Of a stretch of DNA of 64,000 bases, positions 47,457-57,678 are shown piece by piece. The position numbers were made by a program, and so were the translations under genes. The notes under the pieces were generated by a model, which saw only the letters and a program-made list of their open reading frames with translations, searched no databases and was not told the origin of the DNA. The stretch spans positions 62,001 through 126,000 of the forward strand of contig NZ_JACPYU010000016.1 in NCBI RefSeq assembly GCF_016195855.1, written 5' to 3'. Positions within the stretch are counted from its first letter, which is position 1. Each line of letters begins with the position of its first letter. Origin of the DNA: Aquabacterium sp. (GTDB lineage: Bacteria; Pseudomonadota; Gammaproteobacteria; Burkholderiales; Burkholderiaceae_C).

Positions 47457-48733
47457 CCCTGGAAAACCTCAGCCTCATTGACGTCGCCCGACCTGCTGCG
47501 CGGCGTTCGCGCCAGGCCCGCGTCGTGTGGGGCGCGCGGGTGGTCACCATCGGTGGCGATGCGCCGGTGCGTGTGCAGTCCATGACCAACACCGATACCG
47601 TGGATGTCATCGGCACGGCCATCCAGGTCAAGGAGCTGGCCTTGGCTGGCTCGGAGCTGGTGCGCATCACCGTCAATACGCCTGAGGCCGCGCAAGCCGT
47701 GCCTCATGTGCGCGATCAACTCGATCGCATGGGCATCGACGTGCCGCTGGTGGGTGATTTTCACTACAACGGCCACCGCCTGTTGACCGAGTACCCGGCG
47801 TGTGCTGAGGCCCTGTCCAAGTACCGCATCAACCCCGGCAACGTCGGCAAGGGTGACAAGCGCGATCGCCAGTTCGGGCAGATGATCGAAGTCGCCATGC
47901 GCTACAACAAGGTCGTGCGCATCGGCGTGAACTGGGGCAGCCTGGATCAGGAGTTGCTCGCGTCCATGATGGACGAGAACGCCCGCAGCGCCGACCCATG
48001 GGATGCCCAGCAGGTGATGTACCAGGCGCTCGTCAGCTCGGCCCTGCAGTCGGCCCAGGCCGCACAGGATCTGGGCATGTCACCCGAGCAGATCATCCTG
48101 TCCTGCAAGGTCAGCGGCGTGCAGGATCTGATCAGCGTCTACCGCGGTCTGGCTGCACGTTGTGATTACCCCTTGCACTTGGGCTTGACCGAGGCCGGCA
48201 TGGGCACCAAGGGCACGGTGGCCTCCGCCACGGCCTTGTCCATCCTGCTGCAGGAAGGCATTGGTGACACCATCCGTGTTTCGCTGACGCCGCAGCCCGG
48301 CGAGGCCCGCACGCAAGAAGTCGTGGTGGCGCTTGAGATCCTGCAGGCGCTGGGCTTGCGCACCTTCGTGCCCAGCGTCACGGCATGCCCGGGATGTGGC
48401 CGTACCACCAGCACGACCTTCCAGGAGCTGGCCAAGCAGATCGACGATTTCCTGCGCGCCCAGATGCCCATCTGGCGCAACCAATATCCCGGCGTCGAAA
48501 CGATGAAAGTGGCCGTCATGGGCTGCATCGTCAATGGCCCGGGTGAGAGCAAGCACGCCGACATCGGCATCAGTCTGCCGGGTACCGGTGAGGCTCCCGC
48601 AGCGCCGGTGTTCATCGACGGCGAGAAGGCCTTGACCCTGCGTGGCGAGCGCATCGCCGAAGAGTTCCAGCAGCTGGTGCAGACCTACATCGAACGCCGC
48701 TTTGGCGGGGCCTCCGAGACCGGACAGGCCTGA
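47453..48733 (+). CDS. ispG: 4-hydroxy-3-methylbut-2-enyl diphosphate synthase (IspG)
   Basis: Iron-sulfur enzyme for the next-to-last step of the MEP isoprenoid pathway. The 426-residue product has [11 protein letters not shown] near the N terminus and [16 protein letters not shown]. The [4Fe-4S] ligands lie in [10 protein letters not shown] and [16 protein letters not shown]. An insertion relative to E. coli IspG (372 residues) lies in the middle, as in other betaproteobacteria. It is translationally coupled to the upstream rodZ-like gene. Confidence 0.97.
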   Translation: MTLENLSLIDVARPAARRSRQARVVWGARVVTIGGDAPVRVQSMTNTDTVDVIGTAIQVKELALAGSELVRITVNTPEAAQAVPHVRDQLDRMGIDVPLVGDFHYNGHRLLTEYPACAEALSKYRINPGNVGKGDKRDRQFGQMIEVAMRYNKVVRIGVNWGSLDQELLASMMDENARSADPWDAQQVMYQALVSSALQSAQAAQDLGMSPEQIILSCKVSGVQDLISVYRGLAARCDYPLHLGLTEAGMGTKGTVASATALSILLQEGIGDTIRVSLTPQPGEARTQEVVVALEILQALGLRTFVPSVTACPGCGRTTSTTFQELAKQIDDFLRAQMPIWRNQYPGVETMKVAVMGCIVNGPGESKHADIGISLPGTGEAPAAPVFIDGEKALTLRGERIAEEFQQLVQTYIERRFGGASETGQA

Positions 48734-48759
48734 GAACCCATACCAACAAGAAGACAGAC

Positions 48760-50061
48760 ATGGCCGAGATCCTGAAAGCCATCAAAGGCATGAACGACAT
48801 CCTGCCGCCGGAATCGGCGCGCTGGGAGTGGCTGGAAGACGTGGTGCGCAAGGTGATGCGCCGCTATGGCTACCAGAACATGCGCACCCCCATCGTCGAA
48901 CCCACGGCCCTGTTCGTGCGCGGCCTGGGCGAGGTGACCGACATCGTCGAAAAGGAGATGTACTCCTTTGAAGACAGCCTCAACGGCGACAAGCTCACGC
49001 TGCGCCCTGAAGGCACGGCCGGGTCCGTTCGCGCCATCATCGAGCACAATTTTCTGTACGAGGGCGGCAAGCGCCTGTACTACATCGGCCCGATGTTCCG
49101 TCATGAGCGCCCACAGAAGGGACGCTATCGCCAGTTCCATCAGGTGGGTGCCGAGGTGCTGGGCTTCGCCGGCCCCGATGTCGATGCCGAGTTGATCCTG
49201 ATGACGGCTGCCCTGTGGCGCGATCTGGGCTTGAAGGTCGGGCACGACGTCGTGCTGCAGATCAACAGCCTGGGGCAGCCGGATGAGCGCAAGGCGCACC
49301 GTGCCGCCCTGATCACCTACCTTGAATCCCACGCCGAACTGCTGGACGAGGACGCCCGTCGTCGCCTGCACACCAACCCGCTGCGGATTCTGGACACCAA
49401 GAACCCCGCCATGCAGGCGATGGTTGAAGGTGCCCCCAAGCTGATCGATTTCCTGGGCGAAGCCTCGCTGTCGCATTTCGCGGCCGTCAAGCAGGTGCTG
49501 GACGCAGCCGGCGTGCCCTATCAGGTCAACACGCGCCTGGTGCGTGGCATGGACTACTACAACCTGACCGTGTTCGAGTGGGTGACCGACAAGCTTGGCG
49601 CCCAGGGGACGGTTTGCGGTGGTGGCCGCTACGACGGCCTGATCGAGCAACTGGGCGGCAAGCCCGCGCCTGCCGTGGGCTGGGGCCTGGGCATGGAGCG
49701 CCTGTTGCTGCTCTTGCAGGAAGTGGGTGTCGAGGCCCCCACCAATGCGCCGGATGCCTTTGCGGTCGTGTTCAATGGCGCGCCGCTGAGCACCGTCCTG
49801 ACCACCATCGAGGCCCTGCGTGCCAAGGGCGTGCAGGTGGTGCTCAACCCGGCAGGCAAGGATGGCCCGGCCAGCCCCAAGTCGCAGTTCAAGAAGGCGG
49901 ACGCCAGCGGCGCCCGATATGCCTTGATCTTCGGGCCCGACGAGGTCGCGCAAGGGCAGGTGTCCATCAAGCCACTGCGGGATGGCGGTGAGCAGGTTTC
50001 GCGTCCCCTGGCTGGTACTGGGGATTGGGCGGAGACCTTGCTGCCTGCAGCCCAGTCATAA
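48760..50061 (+). CDS. hisS: Histidine--tRNA ligase
   Basis: Class II aminoacyl-tRNA synthetase. The 433-residue product starts [22 protein letters not shown]. It shows motif 2 ([20 protein letters not shown]), the His-specific [15 protein letters not shown] and [29 protein letters not shown] split over the expected span, and a C-terminal anticodon domain. It follows ispG by 26 bases. Its paralogue hisZ lies 7.6 kb downstream. Confidence 0.98.
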   Translation: MAEILKAIKGMNDILPPESARWEWLEDVVRKVMRRYGYQNMRTPIVEPTALFVRGLGEVTDIVEKEMYSFEDSLNGDKLTLRPEGTAGSVRAIIEHNFLYEGGKRLYYIGPMFRHERPQKGRYRQFHQVGAEVLGFAGPDVDAELILMTAALWRDLGLKVGHDVVLQINSLGQPDERKAHRAALITYLESHAELLDEDARRRLHTNPLRILDTKNPAMQAMVEGAPKLIDFLGEASLSHFAAVKQVLDAAGVPYQVNTRLVRGMDYYNLTVFEWVTDKLGAQGTVCGGGRYDGLIEQLGGKPAPAVGWGLGMERLLLLLQEVGVEAPTNAPDAFAVVFNGAPLSTVLTTIEALRAKGVQVVLNPAGKDGPASPKSQFKKADASGARYALIFGPDEVAQGQVSIKPLRDGGEQVSRPLAGTGDWAETLLPAAQS

Positions 50062-50098
50062 TCCACGGCTTTTACATACATACAAAACGGGAACCGTC

Positions 50099-50770
50099 AT
50101 GGCGACCTACGATCTTGAACAACAGGAACAACTTGACCAGGTCAAGCACTTCTGGAAGCAGTACGGCAACCTGATCACCTGGGTGCTGGTGTTGGTGCTG
50201 GGCGCTTACGCGGCCTGGACGGGTTATCTGTACTGGCAACAGCAGCGCGCCGTGGGCGCCGGTGGTCTGTACGAGGAGCTGGACCGCGCAGCCGGCGCCG
50301 GCAATACCGACAAGGCCATCCAGGCTTTTGCCGACCTCAAGAGCAAGTACGCTGGCACCACCTTCGCCGAGCAAGGCGCCTTGATGGTGGCCAAGGTGGC
50401 CGTCGAGCACCAGAAGGCGGACCAGGGCAAGGCTGCCCTGCAGTGGCTGGTTGACAGTGGCAAGAACGCGAACCTGGTGGCCATTGCCCGTCTGCGTCTG
50501 GCCGGGATCCAGATGGATGCCAAGCAGTACGACGAGGCCCTGAAGACTTTGTCGGCGGACACGCCTGCGGAGTTTGCGGCCCTGGTTCAGGACCGCCGCG
50601 GTGACGTCCTCCTGGCCCAAGGCAAGAAGGATGAGGCTGCCAAGGCCTATGGCGAAGCCTGGAAGGGCATGGACCCCACCGTGGAATACCGCCGCTTCGT
50701 TGAAGGCAAGTTGACGGCGCTGGGCCAGCCGCCTGCAGCGGCTCCGAACAAGGTGGCGCCGACAAACTGA
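50099..50770 (+). CDS. YfgM-like TPR membrane protein (ancillary SecYEG partner)
   Basis: Single-span inner-membrane protein of the YfgM family, found with PpiD at the SecYEG translocon. The 223-residue product has a short cytoplasmic head, one transmembrane segment (about 24-44), and a periplasmic TPR-like domain (AGNTDKAIQAFADLKSKYAGT, MDAKQYDEALKTLSAD, LAQGKKDEAAKAYGEAWKGM). I chose ATG 50099, after hisS; the frame is open through the end of hisS. The order hisS-yfgM-bamB-der matches E. coli. Confidence 0.92.
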   Translation: MATYDLEQQEQLDQVKHFWKQYGNLITWVLVLVLGAYAAWTGYLYWQQQRAVGAGGLYEELDRAAGAGNTDKAIQAFADLKSKYAGTTFAEQGALMVAKVAVEHQKADQGKAALQWLVDSGKNANLVAIARLRLAGIQMDAKQYDEALKTLSADTPAEFAALVQDRRGDVLLAQGKKDEAAKAYGEAWKGMDPTVEYRRFVEGKLTALGQPPAAAPNKVAPTN

Positions 50771-50839
50771 AGCGGGCCTGCGGGCTTGCTATCGTTTCGG
50801 TCTGATCGAATACTCTGGACGCTTTCTTAGGCAGCACAC

Positions 50840-52000
50840 ATGACCCTGACCCGCGCCAAACTGGTGAACCTGACTCCCTCGGCCTCGCGTCTCGTGAAGC
50901 TGGCTGCCGCCTGCGCTGTCCTTGCTGTGCTGGCAGCTTGCGGGTCCAGCAAGCCTTCGCCGGCATCGCTGGAGTCGCTTGGCGCGCCGGGCGTGCGCCT
51001 GACCACCGCCTGGTCGCAGCGCATTGGCTCGGTTGAGGGCCAGTTGAACCTGGCCGTTGGCAATGGTGTGGTCACCACGGCCAGCACCGACGGCGACATC
51101 GTCTCGTTTGACATCGCCTCCGGCAAGGAGCGCTGGCGCGCCCAGGCGCATGCTGATCTGTCTGCCATCGTTGGCAGTGATGGGCGTTATGCGGCGGTGG
51201 TCACGCAGGCCAATGAACTGCTGGCCTTTGACCAAGGCAAGCTCCTGTGGCGTGAGCGCCTGCCGGGGCGTGTCATCACGGCGCCGCTGGTGGCTGGCGA
51301 GCGCGTGTTTGTGCAGGCTGTGGACCGCAGCGTGCGCGCCTATGACGTGCTGGATGGCCGCTGGCTGTGGCAGTACCAGCGCCCCGGTGGCGAGCCCCTG
51401 GCGCTGGCCACCTCCGGCGTGATCACGGCTTTCCGCGACACCTTGCTCGTGGGGCAGGGCGCCCGCCTGGTGGGGCTGGACCCGCTCAAGGGCACGGTGC
51501 GCTTTGACGTGAACGTGGGCACCCCCCGCGGCACCAATGAGGTCGAGCGTCTTGGCGACCTCGTGGGGCCCCTGGCCCGTGCTGATGACGAGGCCTGCGT
51601 GCGTGCCTTCCAGCTGTCGGTCGCCTGCATGGAACTGAACCGCGGTTCGCTGCGCTGGACGCGCCCGCAGGCGGGTCGTCAGGCCGTGGCGGCGACCGAG
51701 CGCATGGTGGTCGGCAGCGACGGTGCTGACCGACTGAGTGCCTGGAAAGCCGAAAACGGCGACCTGCTGTGGCGTGTGGACCGATTCACTTACCGCAGCC
51801 TCAGCGCCCCGGCGATCTGGGGCAATCGTGTTGTCGTAGGTGACTACGATGGCTACCTCCATGTGCTGGCGTCCGACGACGGCCGTACCCTGGCTCGCAC
51901 CGAGCTGGACAGCGCACTGGTGGCCGCTCCCGTCGTGGTGGACCAGACCCTGCTGGTCGTCACGCGCAAAGGCACGCTGTATGCGTTGCGTGCCAACTGA
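50840..52000 (+). CDS. bamB: Outer membrane assembly lipoprotein BamB
   Basis: Beta-propeller lipoprotein of the BAM complex. The 386-residue product has a signal peptide ending in LAACG with lipidated Cys34, followed by eight-bladed PQQ-like repeats (DGDIVSFDIASGKERWRAQA, ELLAFDQGKLLWRERLPGRV, GYLHVLASDDGRTLARTELD). ATG 50840 lies 69 bases after the yfgM-like gene. The leader carries the TACTCTGGA and CTTTCTTAGG blocks shared with pilW. The gene is followed by der after 18 bases, as in E. coli. Confidence 0.95.
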   Translation: MTLTRAKLVNLTPSASRLVKLAAACAVLAVLAACGSSKPSPASLESLGAPGVRLTTAWSQRIGSVEGQLNLAVGNGVVTTASTDGDIVSFDIASGKERWRAQAHADLSAIVGSDGRYAAVVTQANELLAFDQGKLLWRERLPGRVITAPLVAGERVFVQAVDRSVRAYDVLDGRWLWQYQRPGGEPLALATSGVITAFRDTLLVGQGARLVGLDPLKGTVRFDVNVGTPRGTNEVERLGDLVGPLARADDEACVRAFQLSVACMELNRGSLRWTRPQAGRQAVAATERMVVGSDGADRLSAWKAENGDLLWRVDRFTYRSLSAPAIWGNRVVVGDYDGYLHVLASDDGRTLARTELDSALVAAPVVVDQTLLVVTRKGTLYALRAN

Positions 52001-52018
52001 TCTGTTAGCTGAAATTTC

Positions 52019-53383
52019 ATGAAACCAGTTATTGCCTTGGTCGGACGACCCAACGTCGGCAAATCGACGTTGTTCAACCGGATGACCAAGAGCCGCGATG
52101 CCATCGTGGCCGACTTTGCCGGCCTGACCCGCGACCGTCACTACGGCGAGGGCAAGTTGGGCCCGCACGAGTTCATCGTCATTGACACCGGCGGCTTCGA
52201 GCCCGAGTGCACCTCCGGCATCTTCAAGGAGATGGCCAAGCAGACCCGTCAGGCCGTGGCCGAAGCCGATGCGGTGATCTTTGTCGTGGATGCCCGCAAC
52301 GGCTTGTCCGCACAAGACCACGACATCGCCAAGTACCTGCGTACCGCCAACAAGAAGGTGCTGCTGGCCGCCAACAAGGCCGAGGGCATGCAGACCGGGC
52401 CGCAACTGGCCGAGTTCTATGAGCTGGGCATAGGCGAGCCGATTCCCGTCTCTGCCGCGCACGGGCAGGGTATTCGCAGCCTCGTGGACATGTCGCTGGA
52501 AGGCTTCTTCCCTGAAGAGGACGAAGAAGACGAATTGCCCGAAGGCCGCGACTGGCGCGAGATGGACCTGGACAAGCCCATCCGCCTGGCGGTGGCAGGG
52601 CGCCCCAATGTGGGCAAGTCCACGCTGATCAACACCTGGCTGGGTGAAGAGCGCCTGGTGGCATTCGACATGCCCGGCACCACGCGTGACGCCATCAGCG
52701 TGCCCTTTGAACGCGAAGGCAAGCGCTTTGAGTTGATCGACACGGCTGGTCTGCGCCGCAAAGGCAAGGTCTTCGAGGCCATCGAGAAGTTCTCGGTCGT
52801 CAAGACCCTGCAAGCGATCTCTGATGCCAACGTCGTGCTGCTGCTGGTGGACGCCACACAGGGCGTGACCGAGCAGGATGCGCACATCGCCGGTTTCGTG
52901 CTGGAGTCCGGCCGCGCGGTGGTGATCGCCGTCAACAAATGGGATGCCATCGACAGCTACCAGCGCGAGATGCTGCAGCGCTCGATCGAGCAGCGCCTGG
53001 CCTTCCTGAAGTTCGCGCCCGTGCTGCACATCTCGGCCATCAAGCGCCAGGGCCTGGGGCCCTTGTGGAAGGCGATCACGGCTGCCTGGGTGTCTGCCAC
53101 CAAGAAGCTGCCCACGCCTGTGCTCACGCGCCTGCTGCAGGAAGCCGTGCAGTTCCAGCAACCCAAGCTGGCAGGGGCCTATCGCCCCAAACTGCGTTAT
53201 GCCCACCAGGGTGGCCAGAACCCGCCCATCATCGTCATCCATGGCAACTCGCTGGAGCACATCAGCGCGGCCTACCAACGTTACCTGGAAGGGCGTTTCC
53301 GCGAGCATTTCAAGCTCACTGGCACGCCCTTGCGCATCGAGTTCAAGTCGTCGCAGAATCCGTTTGCCGACAAGGACCAGTAA
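52019..53383 (+). CDS. der: GTPase Der (EngA)
   Basis: Ribosome-assembly GTPase with two tandem G domains, acting on the 50S subunit. The 454-residue product has the first P-loop [13 protein letters not shown] near residue 8 and the second [13 protein letters not shown] near 194. Each has DTAG-like and NKxD motifs (second domain NKWD). The C-terminal KH-like domain includes [14 protein letters not shown] and [21 protein letters not shown]. The acidic linker [14 protein letters not shown] lies between the G domains. Confidence 0.98.
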   Translation: MKPVIALVGRPNVGKSTLFNRMTKSRDAIVADFAGLTRDRHYGEGKLGPHEFIVIDTGGFEPECTSGIFKEMAKQTRQAVAEADAVIFVVDARNGLSAQDHDIAKYLRTANKKVLLAANKAEGMQTGPQLAEFYELGIGEPIPVSAAHGQGIRSLVDMSLEGFFPEEDEEDELPEGRDWREMDLDKPIRLAVAGRPNVGKSTLINTWLGEERLVAFDMPGTTRDAISVPFEREGKRFELIDTAGLRRKGKVFEAIEKFSVVKTLQAISDANVVLLLVDATQGVTEQDAHIAGFVLESGRAVVIAVNKWDAIDSYQREMLQRSIEQRLAFLKFAPVLHISAIKRQGLGPLWKAITAAWVSATKKLPTPVLTRLLQEAVQFQQPKLAGAYRPKLRYAHQGGQNPPIIVIHGNSLEHISAAYQRYLEGRFREHFKLTGTPLRIEFKSSQNPFADKDQ

Positions 53384-53518
53384 CCCTTGCTGCTCTGGAT
53401 GACGCCGAAAGGGGCAATTAACCCCAGTCAGCGTCAACCATCACATAACCTGAGCCGGATAGGCGACGGGGACTGTGTTAAGGTGGCAAATCCGAAACTT
53501 TTCAACACGGAGCATATC

Positions 53519-53758
53519 GTGAGCAACAAAGGGCAACTTTTACAAGACCCGTTCCTGAACCTTTTGCGCAGAGAACATGTGCCGGTGTCCATTTACCTGG
53601 TCAACGGCATCAAACTTCAGGGCCACATCGAATCGTTTGACCAGTACGTCGTGTTGCTCCGCAATACGGTGACACAGATGGTCTACAAGCACGCCATCTC
53701 CACGGTTGTGCCTGGGCGTGCAGTCAATTTCCACGCCAGCGAAACGACCGAGGACTGA
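53519..53758 (+). CDS. hfq: RNA chaperone Hfq
   Basis: Hexameric Sm-like protein that pairs small RNAs with mRNAs. The 79-residue product has the Sm1 core ([21 protein letters not shown]) and the Sm2 motif YKHAIST. The start is GTG 53519, with GGAG upstream and the family N terminus [14 protein letters not shown]; the frame is open 44 codons upstream. The acidic C-terminal tail is short. The der-hfq-hflX-hflK-hflC order matches other betaproteobacteria. Confidence 0.97.
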   Translation: MSNKGQLLQDPFLNLLRREHVPVSIYLVNGIKLQGHIESFDQYVVLLRNTVTQMVYKHAISTVVPGRAVNFHASETTED

Positions 53759-53813
53759 TCAGCATTGCTGAGCAGTCCTACCCAACCAGCCGACCCCAGA
53801 CCTGACTGACGCC

Positions 53814-55067
53814 TTGACGACTTCTTCAACGTCTGTGCTGAACGCATCTCAGGATCCCAGGGTCGTGCTGGTAGGGGTTGATTTGGGCCCCGGCTCATCT
53901 TTCGATCCCACGCTTGACGAATTGGCGCTGCTGGCCGAGTCGGCAGGCGACATGCCGGTTGCCAAAGTGACAGCCAAACGCAAGGCACCCGATGCCCGTT
54001 TGTTTGTCGGCTCAGGCAAGGCCGATGAGATCAAATCGATCGTGGACCTTTACCAGGCTCACGGCGTGATCTTCGATCAGGCACTCTCTCCCGCCCAGCA
54101 ACGCAACCTGGAGCGCCATCTTGGCGTCGAGGTGCTGGACCGCACGGGCCTGATTCTCGAAATTTTTGGCGCACGCGCCCGCAGCCACGAAGGCAAGCTG
54201 CAGGTCGAGTTGGCGCGCCTGCAATACCTGTCCACCCGGCTCGTGCGCCGCTGGTCCCACCTGGAACGCCAGCGCGGCGGCGTGGGGCACCGCGGTGGCC
54301 CCGGCGAAACCCAGCTTGAGCTGGACCGCCGGATGATCGAGTCCAAGATCAAGTCGCTCAAAGAGAGCCTGGTCAAGGTCAAACGGCAGCGCAACACCCA
54401 GCGCCGGTCCCGTGAGCGCACGGGCACCTTCCGTGTCTCGCTGGTGGGTTACACCAACGCGGGCAAGTCCACCTTGTTCAATGCCTTGACCAAGGCCGGC
54501 ACCTATGCCGCCAACCAACTTTTTGCCACGCTGGACACCACCACACGGCAGTTGTTCCTGGCCGAGGCGCAACGCAGCGTGACGCTGTCCGACACGGTTG
54601 GTTTCATCCGCGACCTGCCTCACTCGCTGGTGGAGTCCTTCGAGGCCACCTTGCAAGAGGCGGCCGAGGCGGATTTGCTGCTGCACGTGGTCGACGCGGC
54701 CAGCCCGGTGCTGCACGAGCAGGTCGACGAGGTGCTGCGTGTGCTCGACAGCATCGGAGCCGGGCAACTGCCCCAGGTGTTGGTGTTCAACAAGAGCGAT
54801 TGTCTGCCCGAGCATCAGCAACCCCGTCACGAGCGCGACCTTTACGAGTTGCCGTCCGGCCGCCGCTGCGTGCGCGTCTTCGTCAGCGCCCTCAAGGGTG
54901 AGGGCCTGGATGTGTTGCGCGCGGTACTCGCCGAGGCGGCCTTGCACGGTCTTGGTGATGCTCCCAATGAGAATCTGCCGTCGGATCCCCGTTTCGGCAT
55001 GCACAATCCCATCGATGCAGAGGCGCCCAGCCCGGAGCGCCCTGACTTTCCGACAGTCCGAACATGA
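53814..55067 (+). CDS. hflX: GTPase HflX
   Basis: Ribosome-splitting GTPase that rescues stalled or heat-damaged ribosomes. The 417-residue product has the HflX N-terminal domain (LFVGSGKADEI, IFDQALSPAQQRNLE), the coiled-coil linker with GGPGETQLELDRR, and the P-loop VGYTNAGKSTLFN. SDTVGFIRDLPHSLVESFEATL and FNKSD complete the G domain. The start is uncertain. TTG 53814 is the first possible start in frame and lacks a clear Shine-Dalgarno; GTG at 53835 is an alternative. The stop overlaps the hflK ATG. Confidence 0.95.
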   Translation: MTTSSTSVLNASQDPRVVLVGVDLGPGSSFDPTLDELALLAESAGDMPVAKVTAKRKAPDARLFVGSGKADEIKSIVDLYQAHGVIFDQALSPAQQRNLERHLGVEVLDRTGLILEIFGARARSHEGKLQVELARLQYLSTRLVRRWSHLERQRGGVGHRGGPGETQLELDRRMIESKIKSLKESLVKVKRQRNTQRRSRERTGTFRVSLVGYTNAGKSTLFNALTKAGTYAANQLFATLDTTTRQLFLAEAQRSVTLSDTVGFIRDLPHSLVESFEATLQEAAEADLLLHVVDAASPVLHEQVDEVLRVLDSIGAGQLPQVLVFNKSDCLPEHQQPRHERDLYELPSGRRCVRVFVSALKGEGLDVLRAVLAEAALHGLGDAPNENLPSDPRFGMHNPIDAEAPSPERPDFPTVRT

Positions 55068-56449
55068 ACATGCAATCCCTGGAAACAGGCGTTCAGCCTG
55101 AACAAGGTCGTACCTGGGTGATGAGTGCCGTGCCTCAGGCAGCCTGGCTCGTGGCTGGTTGTGCCCTGGGCATGGCCCGTCGGGCTGGCTGGTTGGCGGC
55201 GCAGGCTGTGCGTCAGGCCATGCCCGGGCTTGCCAAACCGCAAGGCATGATGAGCGAGCGCAATGACGGCCCGCCCGATCTGGACGAGCTGTGGCGCGAC
55301 CTCAACCGCAAGCTCAGCAACATTTTTGCTGGCCGCAACGGCGGTGGCGACAATGGCCCGGGCGGCAGCATGACACCCGACCCGACCGGCGCGGGCATCG
55401 GCATCGGCCTGGTGCTGGGGCTGGTGGCCGTGATCTGGCTGGGCAGTGGCTTCTTCATCGTCCAGGAAGGCCAGCAGGCCGTGATCATGACCTTTGGTAG
55501 CTACAGCCATAAGGTCGATGCCGGTTTCCAGTGGCGTGCCCCTTTCCCCATCCAGAGCCATGAAGTGGTCAACCTGACCCAGTTGCGCTCCATCGATGTG
55601 GGCAGCAATTCGGTGATGCAGGCAACGGGGCTGCGTGACTCGTCCATGCTGACGCGCGACGAGAACATCGTCGACATCCGCTTCACGGTGCAATACCGTC
55701 TGTCCGACGCCCGTCAGTACCTGTTCGAGAACCGCAATTCCGACGAAGCCGTGCTGCAGGCCGCCGAGTCGGCCGTGCGCGAAATCGTTGGTAACAGCAC
55801 CATGGATTCCGTGCTCTACGAGCAGCGCGACGCCATCGCCGCCGAGCTGGTCAAATCGATCCAGAACCAGGTCAACAAGCTCAAGGCCGGTGTCACCGTC
55901 GTCACCGTCAACGTGCAAAGCGTGCAGGCGCCCGAGCAGGTGCAGACCGCGTTTGACGATGCCTTCAAGGCCGGTGCGGATCGCGAGCGCCTCAAGAACG
56001 AAGGCCAGGCCTACGCCAACGACGTGATCCCCAAGGCGCAGGGCACGGCGGCACGTCTGCGTGAGGAAGCCGCTGGTTATGCGGCCCGCGTGGTGGCTCA
56101 GGCAGAGGGTGATGCCCAACGCTTCAAGTCCGTGCTGGCCGAGTACCAGAAGGCCCCCGGCGTGACCCGCGATCGCCTCTACATCGACACCATGCAGCAG
56201 GTCTACAGCAACGTCACCAAGGTGATGGTGGACTCCCGTCAGGGCTCCAACCTGCTGTATCTGCCGCTGGACAAGATCATGCAATTGTCTTCCCCGGGTG
56301 GGGCTGTGCCTGTGACCCCGGTGCCTGCAGCCACGCAAGGCAATAGCAGCGCCGGTGCCGACGCACCTGCATCGTCTAGCGCCGCTGCGGTCAATCAGGA
56401 CGTCCGCTCGCGGGACGGCCTGCGCAGCCGTGACCGTGACGCTCGTTGA
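55064..56449 (+). CDS. hflK: HflK, SPFH-domain regulator of FtsH
   Basis: With HflC forms a large membrane cage around the FtsH protease. The core shows DGPPDLDELWRDLNRKLSNIF, a transmembrane segment at about 106-128, then the SPFH/Band-7 domain (EGQQAVIMTFGSY) and the coiled-coil region (RERLKNEGQAYANDVIPKAQG). The frame starting at ATG 55064 overlaps the hflX stop and gives 461 residues. The first 61 residues include an unusual hydrophobic stretch (about 24-50). The tandem ATG at 55247 would begin MMSERNDGPPDL, closer to the usual family start, so the true N terminus is open. Confidence 0.93.
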   Translation: MNMQSLETGVQPEQGRTWVMSAVPQAAWLVAGCALGMARRAGWLAAQAVRQAMPGLAKPQGMMSERNDGPPDLDELWRDLNRKLSNIFAGRNGGGDNGPGGSMTPDPTGAGIGIGLVLGLVAVIWLGSGFFIVQEGQQAVIMTFGSYSHKVDAGFQWRAPFPIQSHEVVNLTQLRSIDVGSNSVMQATGLRDSSMLTRDENIVDIRFTVQYRLSDARQYLFENRNSDEAVLQAAESAVREIVGNSTMDSVLYEQRDAIAAELVKSIQNQVNKLKAGVTVVTVNVQSVQAPEQVQTAFDDAFKAGADRERLKNEGQAYANDVIPKAQGTAARLREEAAGYAARVVAQAEGDAQRFKSVLAEYQKAPGVTRDRLYIDTMQQVYSNVTKVMVDSRQGSNLLYLPLDKIMQLSSPGGAVPVTPVPAATQGNSSAGADAPASSSAAAVNQDVRSRDGLRSRDRDAR

Positions 56450-56482
56450 GCCGCGCAGCAAGGACAGGCAAGGAATCTGACA

Positions 56483-57376
56483 ATGAACCGATTTGGCATC
56501 ATCCTTGGCGGCTTCGTGCTGGCCATCATCATCGCGGCATCGACCCTGTTCGTGGTCGATCAGCGGCAGTTTGCGGTTGTTTACGCGCTGGGCGAAATCA
56601 AGGCAGTGATCAGTGAGCCTGGGCTCAAGATGAAGCTGCCGGCGCCTTTGCAAAACGTGGTTTTCCTGGATCGCCGGATCCAGACCCTGGACAGCACCGA
56701 GTCGCGCCCCATTTTCACGGCCGAGAAAAAGAGCCTGGTCATTGACTGGCTGGTCAAGTGGCGCATCGTCGAGCCCAAGCAGTTCATCCGCAACAACGGC
56801 GTGGACCTGCGTAACGCCGAGAACCGCCTGTCGCCCATCGTGCAGGCCGCCCTCAACGAAGAGGTGACCAAGCGCACCGTGGCCAACATGCTCTCGTCCG
56901 AGCGCGAGAAGGTCATGCAGGCCGTGGTCAAGCGCCTGGCCGATGATGCCAAGTCTTTCGGCATTGAGGTGGTGGACGTGCGCATCAAGCGCGTGGACTT
57001 CGCCGCCAACATCACCGATTCGGTTTACCGCCGGATGGAGTCCGAGCGCAAGCGTGTTGCCAACGAGTTGCGCTCGACCGGTGGTGCCGAGGGTGAAAAG
57101 ATCCGTGCTGACGCCGATCGCCAGCGCGAAATCATCGTGGCCGAGGCTTACCGCGATGCGCAAAAGATCAAGGGTGATGGTGACGCCAAGGCTTCTGCCA
57201 TCTATGCCGATGCTTTCGGCAAGGACCCGCAATTTGCGCAGTTCTACCGCAGCCTGGAGGCTTATCGCTCGACTTTCCGCAGCAAGACGGATGTGATGGT
57301 GTTGGACCCCAGCAGCGATTTCTTCAAGGCCATGCGCGGCAGCGGCACCGCAGGCGCAGCGCCTGCCCGCAAGTAA
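56483..57376 (+). CDS. hflC: HflC, SPFH-domain regulator of FtsH
   Basis: Partner of HflK in the FtsH-regulating complex. The 297-residue product has an N-terminal signal anchor (about 5-25) and an SPFH domain (VDQRQFAVVYALGE, GLKMKLPAPLQNVVFLDRR split over the span). A coiled-coil with repeated AEAYRDAQKIKGDGDAKA and the C-terminal FYRSLEAYR follow. It lies 33 bases after hflK. Confidence 0.97.
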   Translation: MNRFGIILGGFVLAIIIAASTLFVVDQRQFAVVYALGEIKAVISEPGLKMKLPAPLQNVVFLDRRIQTLDSTESRPIFTAEKKSLVIDWLVKWRIVEPKQFIRNNGVDLRNAENRLSPIVQAALNEEVTKRTVANMLSSEREKVMQAVVKRLADDAKSFGIEVVDVRIKRVDFAANITDSVYRRMESERKRVANELRSTGGAEGEKIRADADRQREIIVAEAYRDAQKIKGDGDAKASAIYADAFGKDPQFAQFYRSLEAYRSTFRSKTDVMVLDPSSDFFKAMRGSGTAGAAPARK

Positions 57377-57400
57377 GCAGCCCGATCGCCGAGCGCGCTC

Positions 57401-57595
57401 ATGTCCGATGCGATCTGGATCGCGCTGGCCTTGCTGCTGGTGCTGGAGGGCCTGATGCCGGCGATCAACCCAGATGGTTGGCGGCGCATGTTCGAGCAAT
57501 TGCTGCGTCTGAGTGACCAGCAGGTGCGGACCATCGGGCTGATCAGCATGGTGGCCGGGCTGATCATGCTCTGGCTCATCCAGATGGGTGATTGA
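57401..57595 (+). CDS. DUF2065 family small membrane protein
   Basis: A 64-residue protein with two hydrophobic segments (about 5-20 and 43-60) around a short basic loop. It matches the DUF2065/YjeT family, which is often encoded just after hflC. Function is unknown. It starts 24 bases after hflC and belongs to the same operon by position. Confidence 0.88.
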   Translation: MSDAIWIALALLLVLEGLMPAINPDGWRRMFEQLLRLSDQQVRTIGLISMVAGLIMLWLIQMGD

Positions 57596-57629
57596 GCCCT
57601 TTTGCCGGGCTCTGCGAGCCTTGGTTCAC

Positions 57630-57678
57630 GGGGAAGATCCCTCCGGTTTGTGAAACCGACGTCTTCCCCCTGTAGAAT
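57630..57678 (+). promoter_or_regulatory. Nested hairpin and candidate promoter upstream of hisZ
   Basis: GGGGAAGA (57630-57637) pairs with TCTTCCCC (57662-57669) and encloses a second stem CGGTTT-GTG-AAACCG (57644-57658). A TAGAAT -10-like hexamer follows at 57673-57678. TTGTGA (57648-57653), inside the inner stem, is a possible -35 at 19 bp. The hairpin could end the hflX-hflK-hflC transcript or control hisZ; no T run follows at once, so a classical terminator is doubtful. Confidence 0.4.

Noticed and set aside
54842..57499. 885-codon minus-strand frame opposite hflX, hflK and hflC
   Set aside because: Mirror of three well-supported genes; no start signals or domains.
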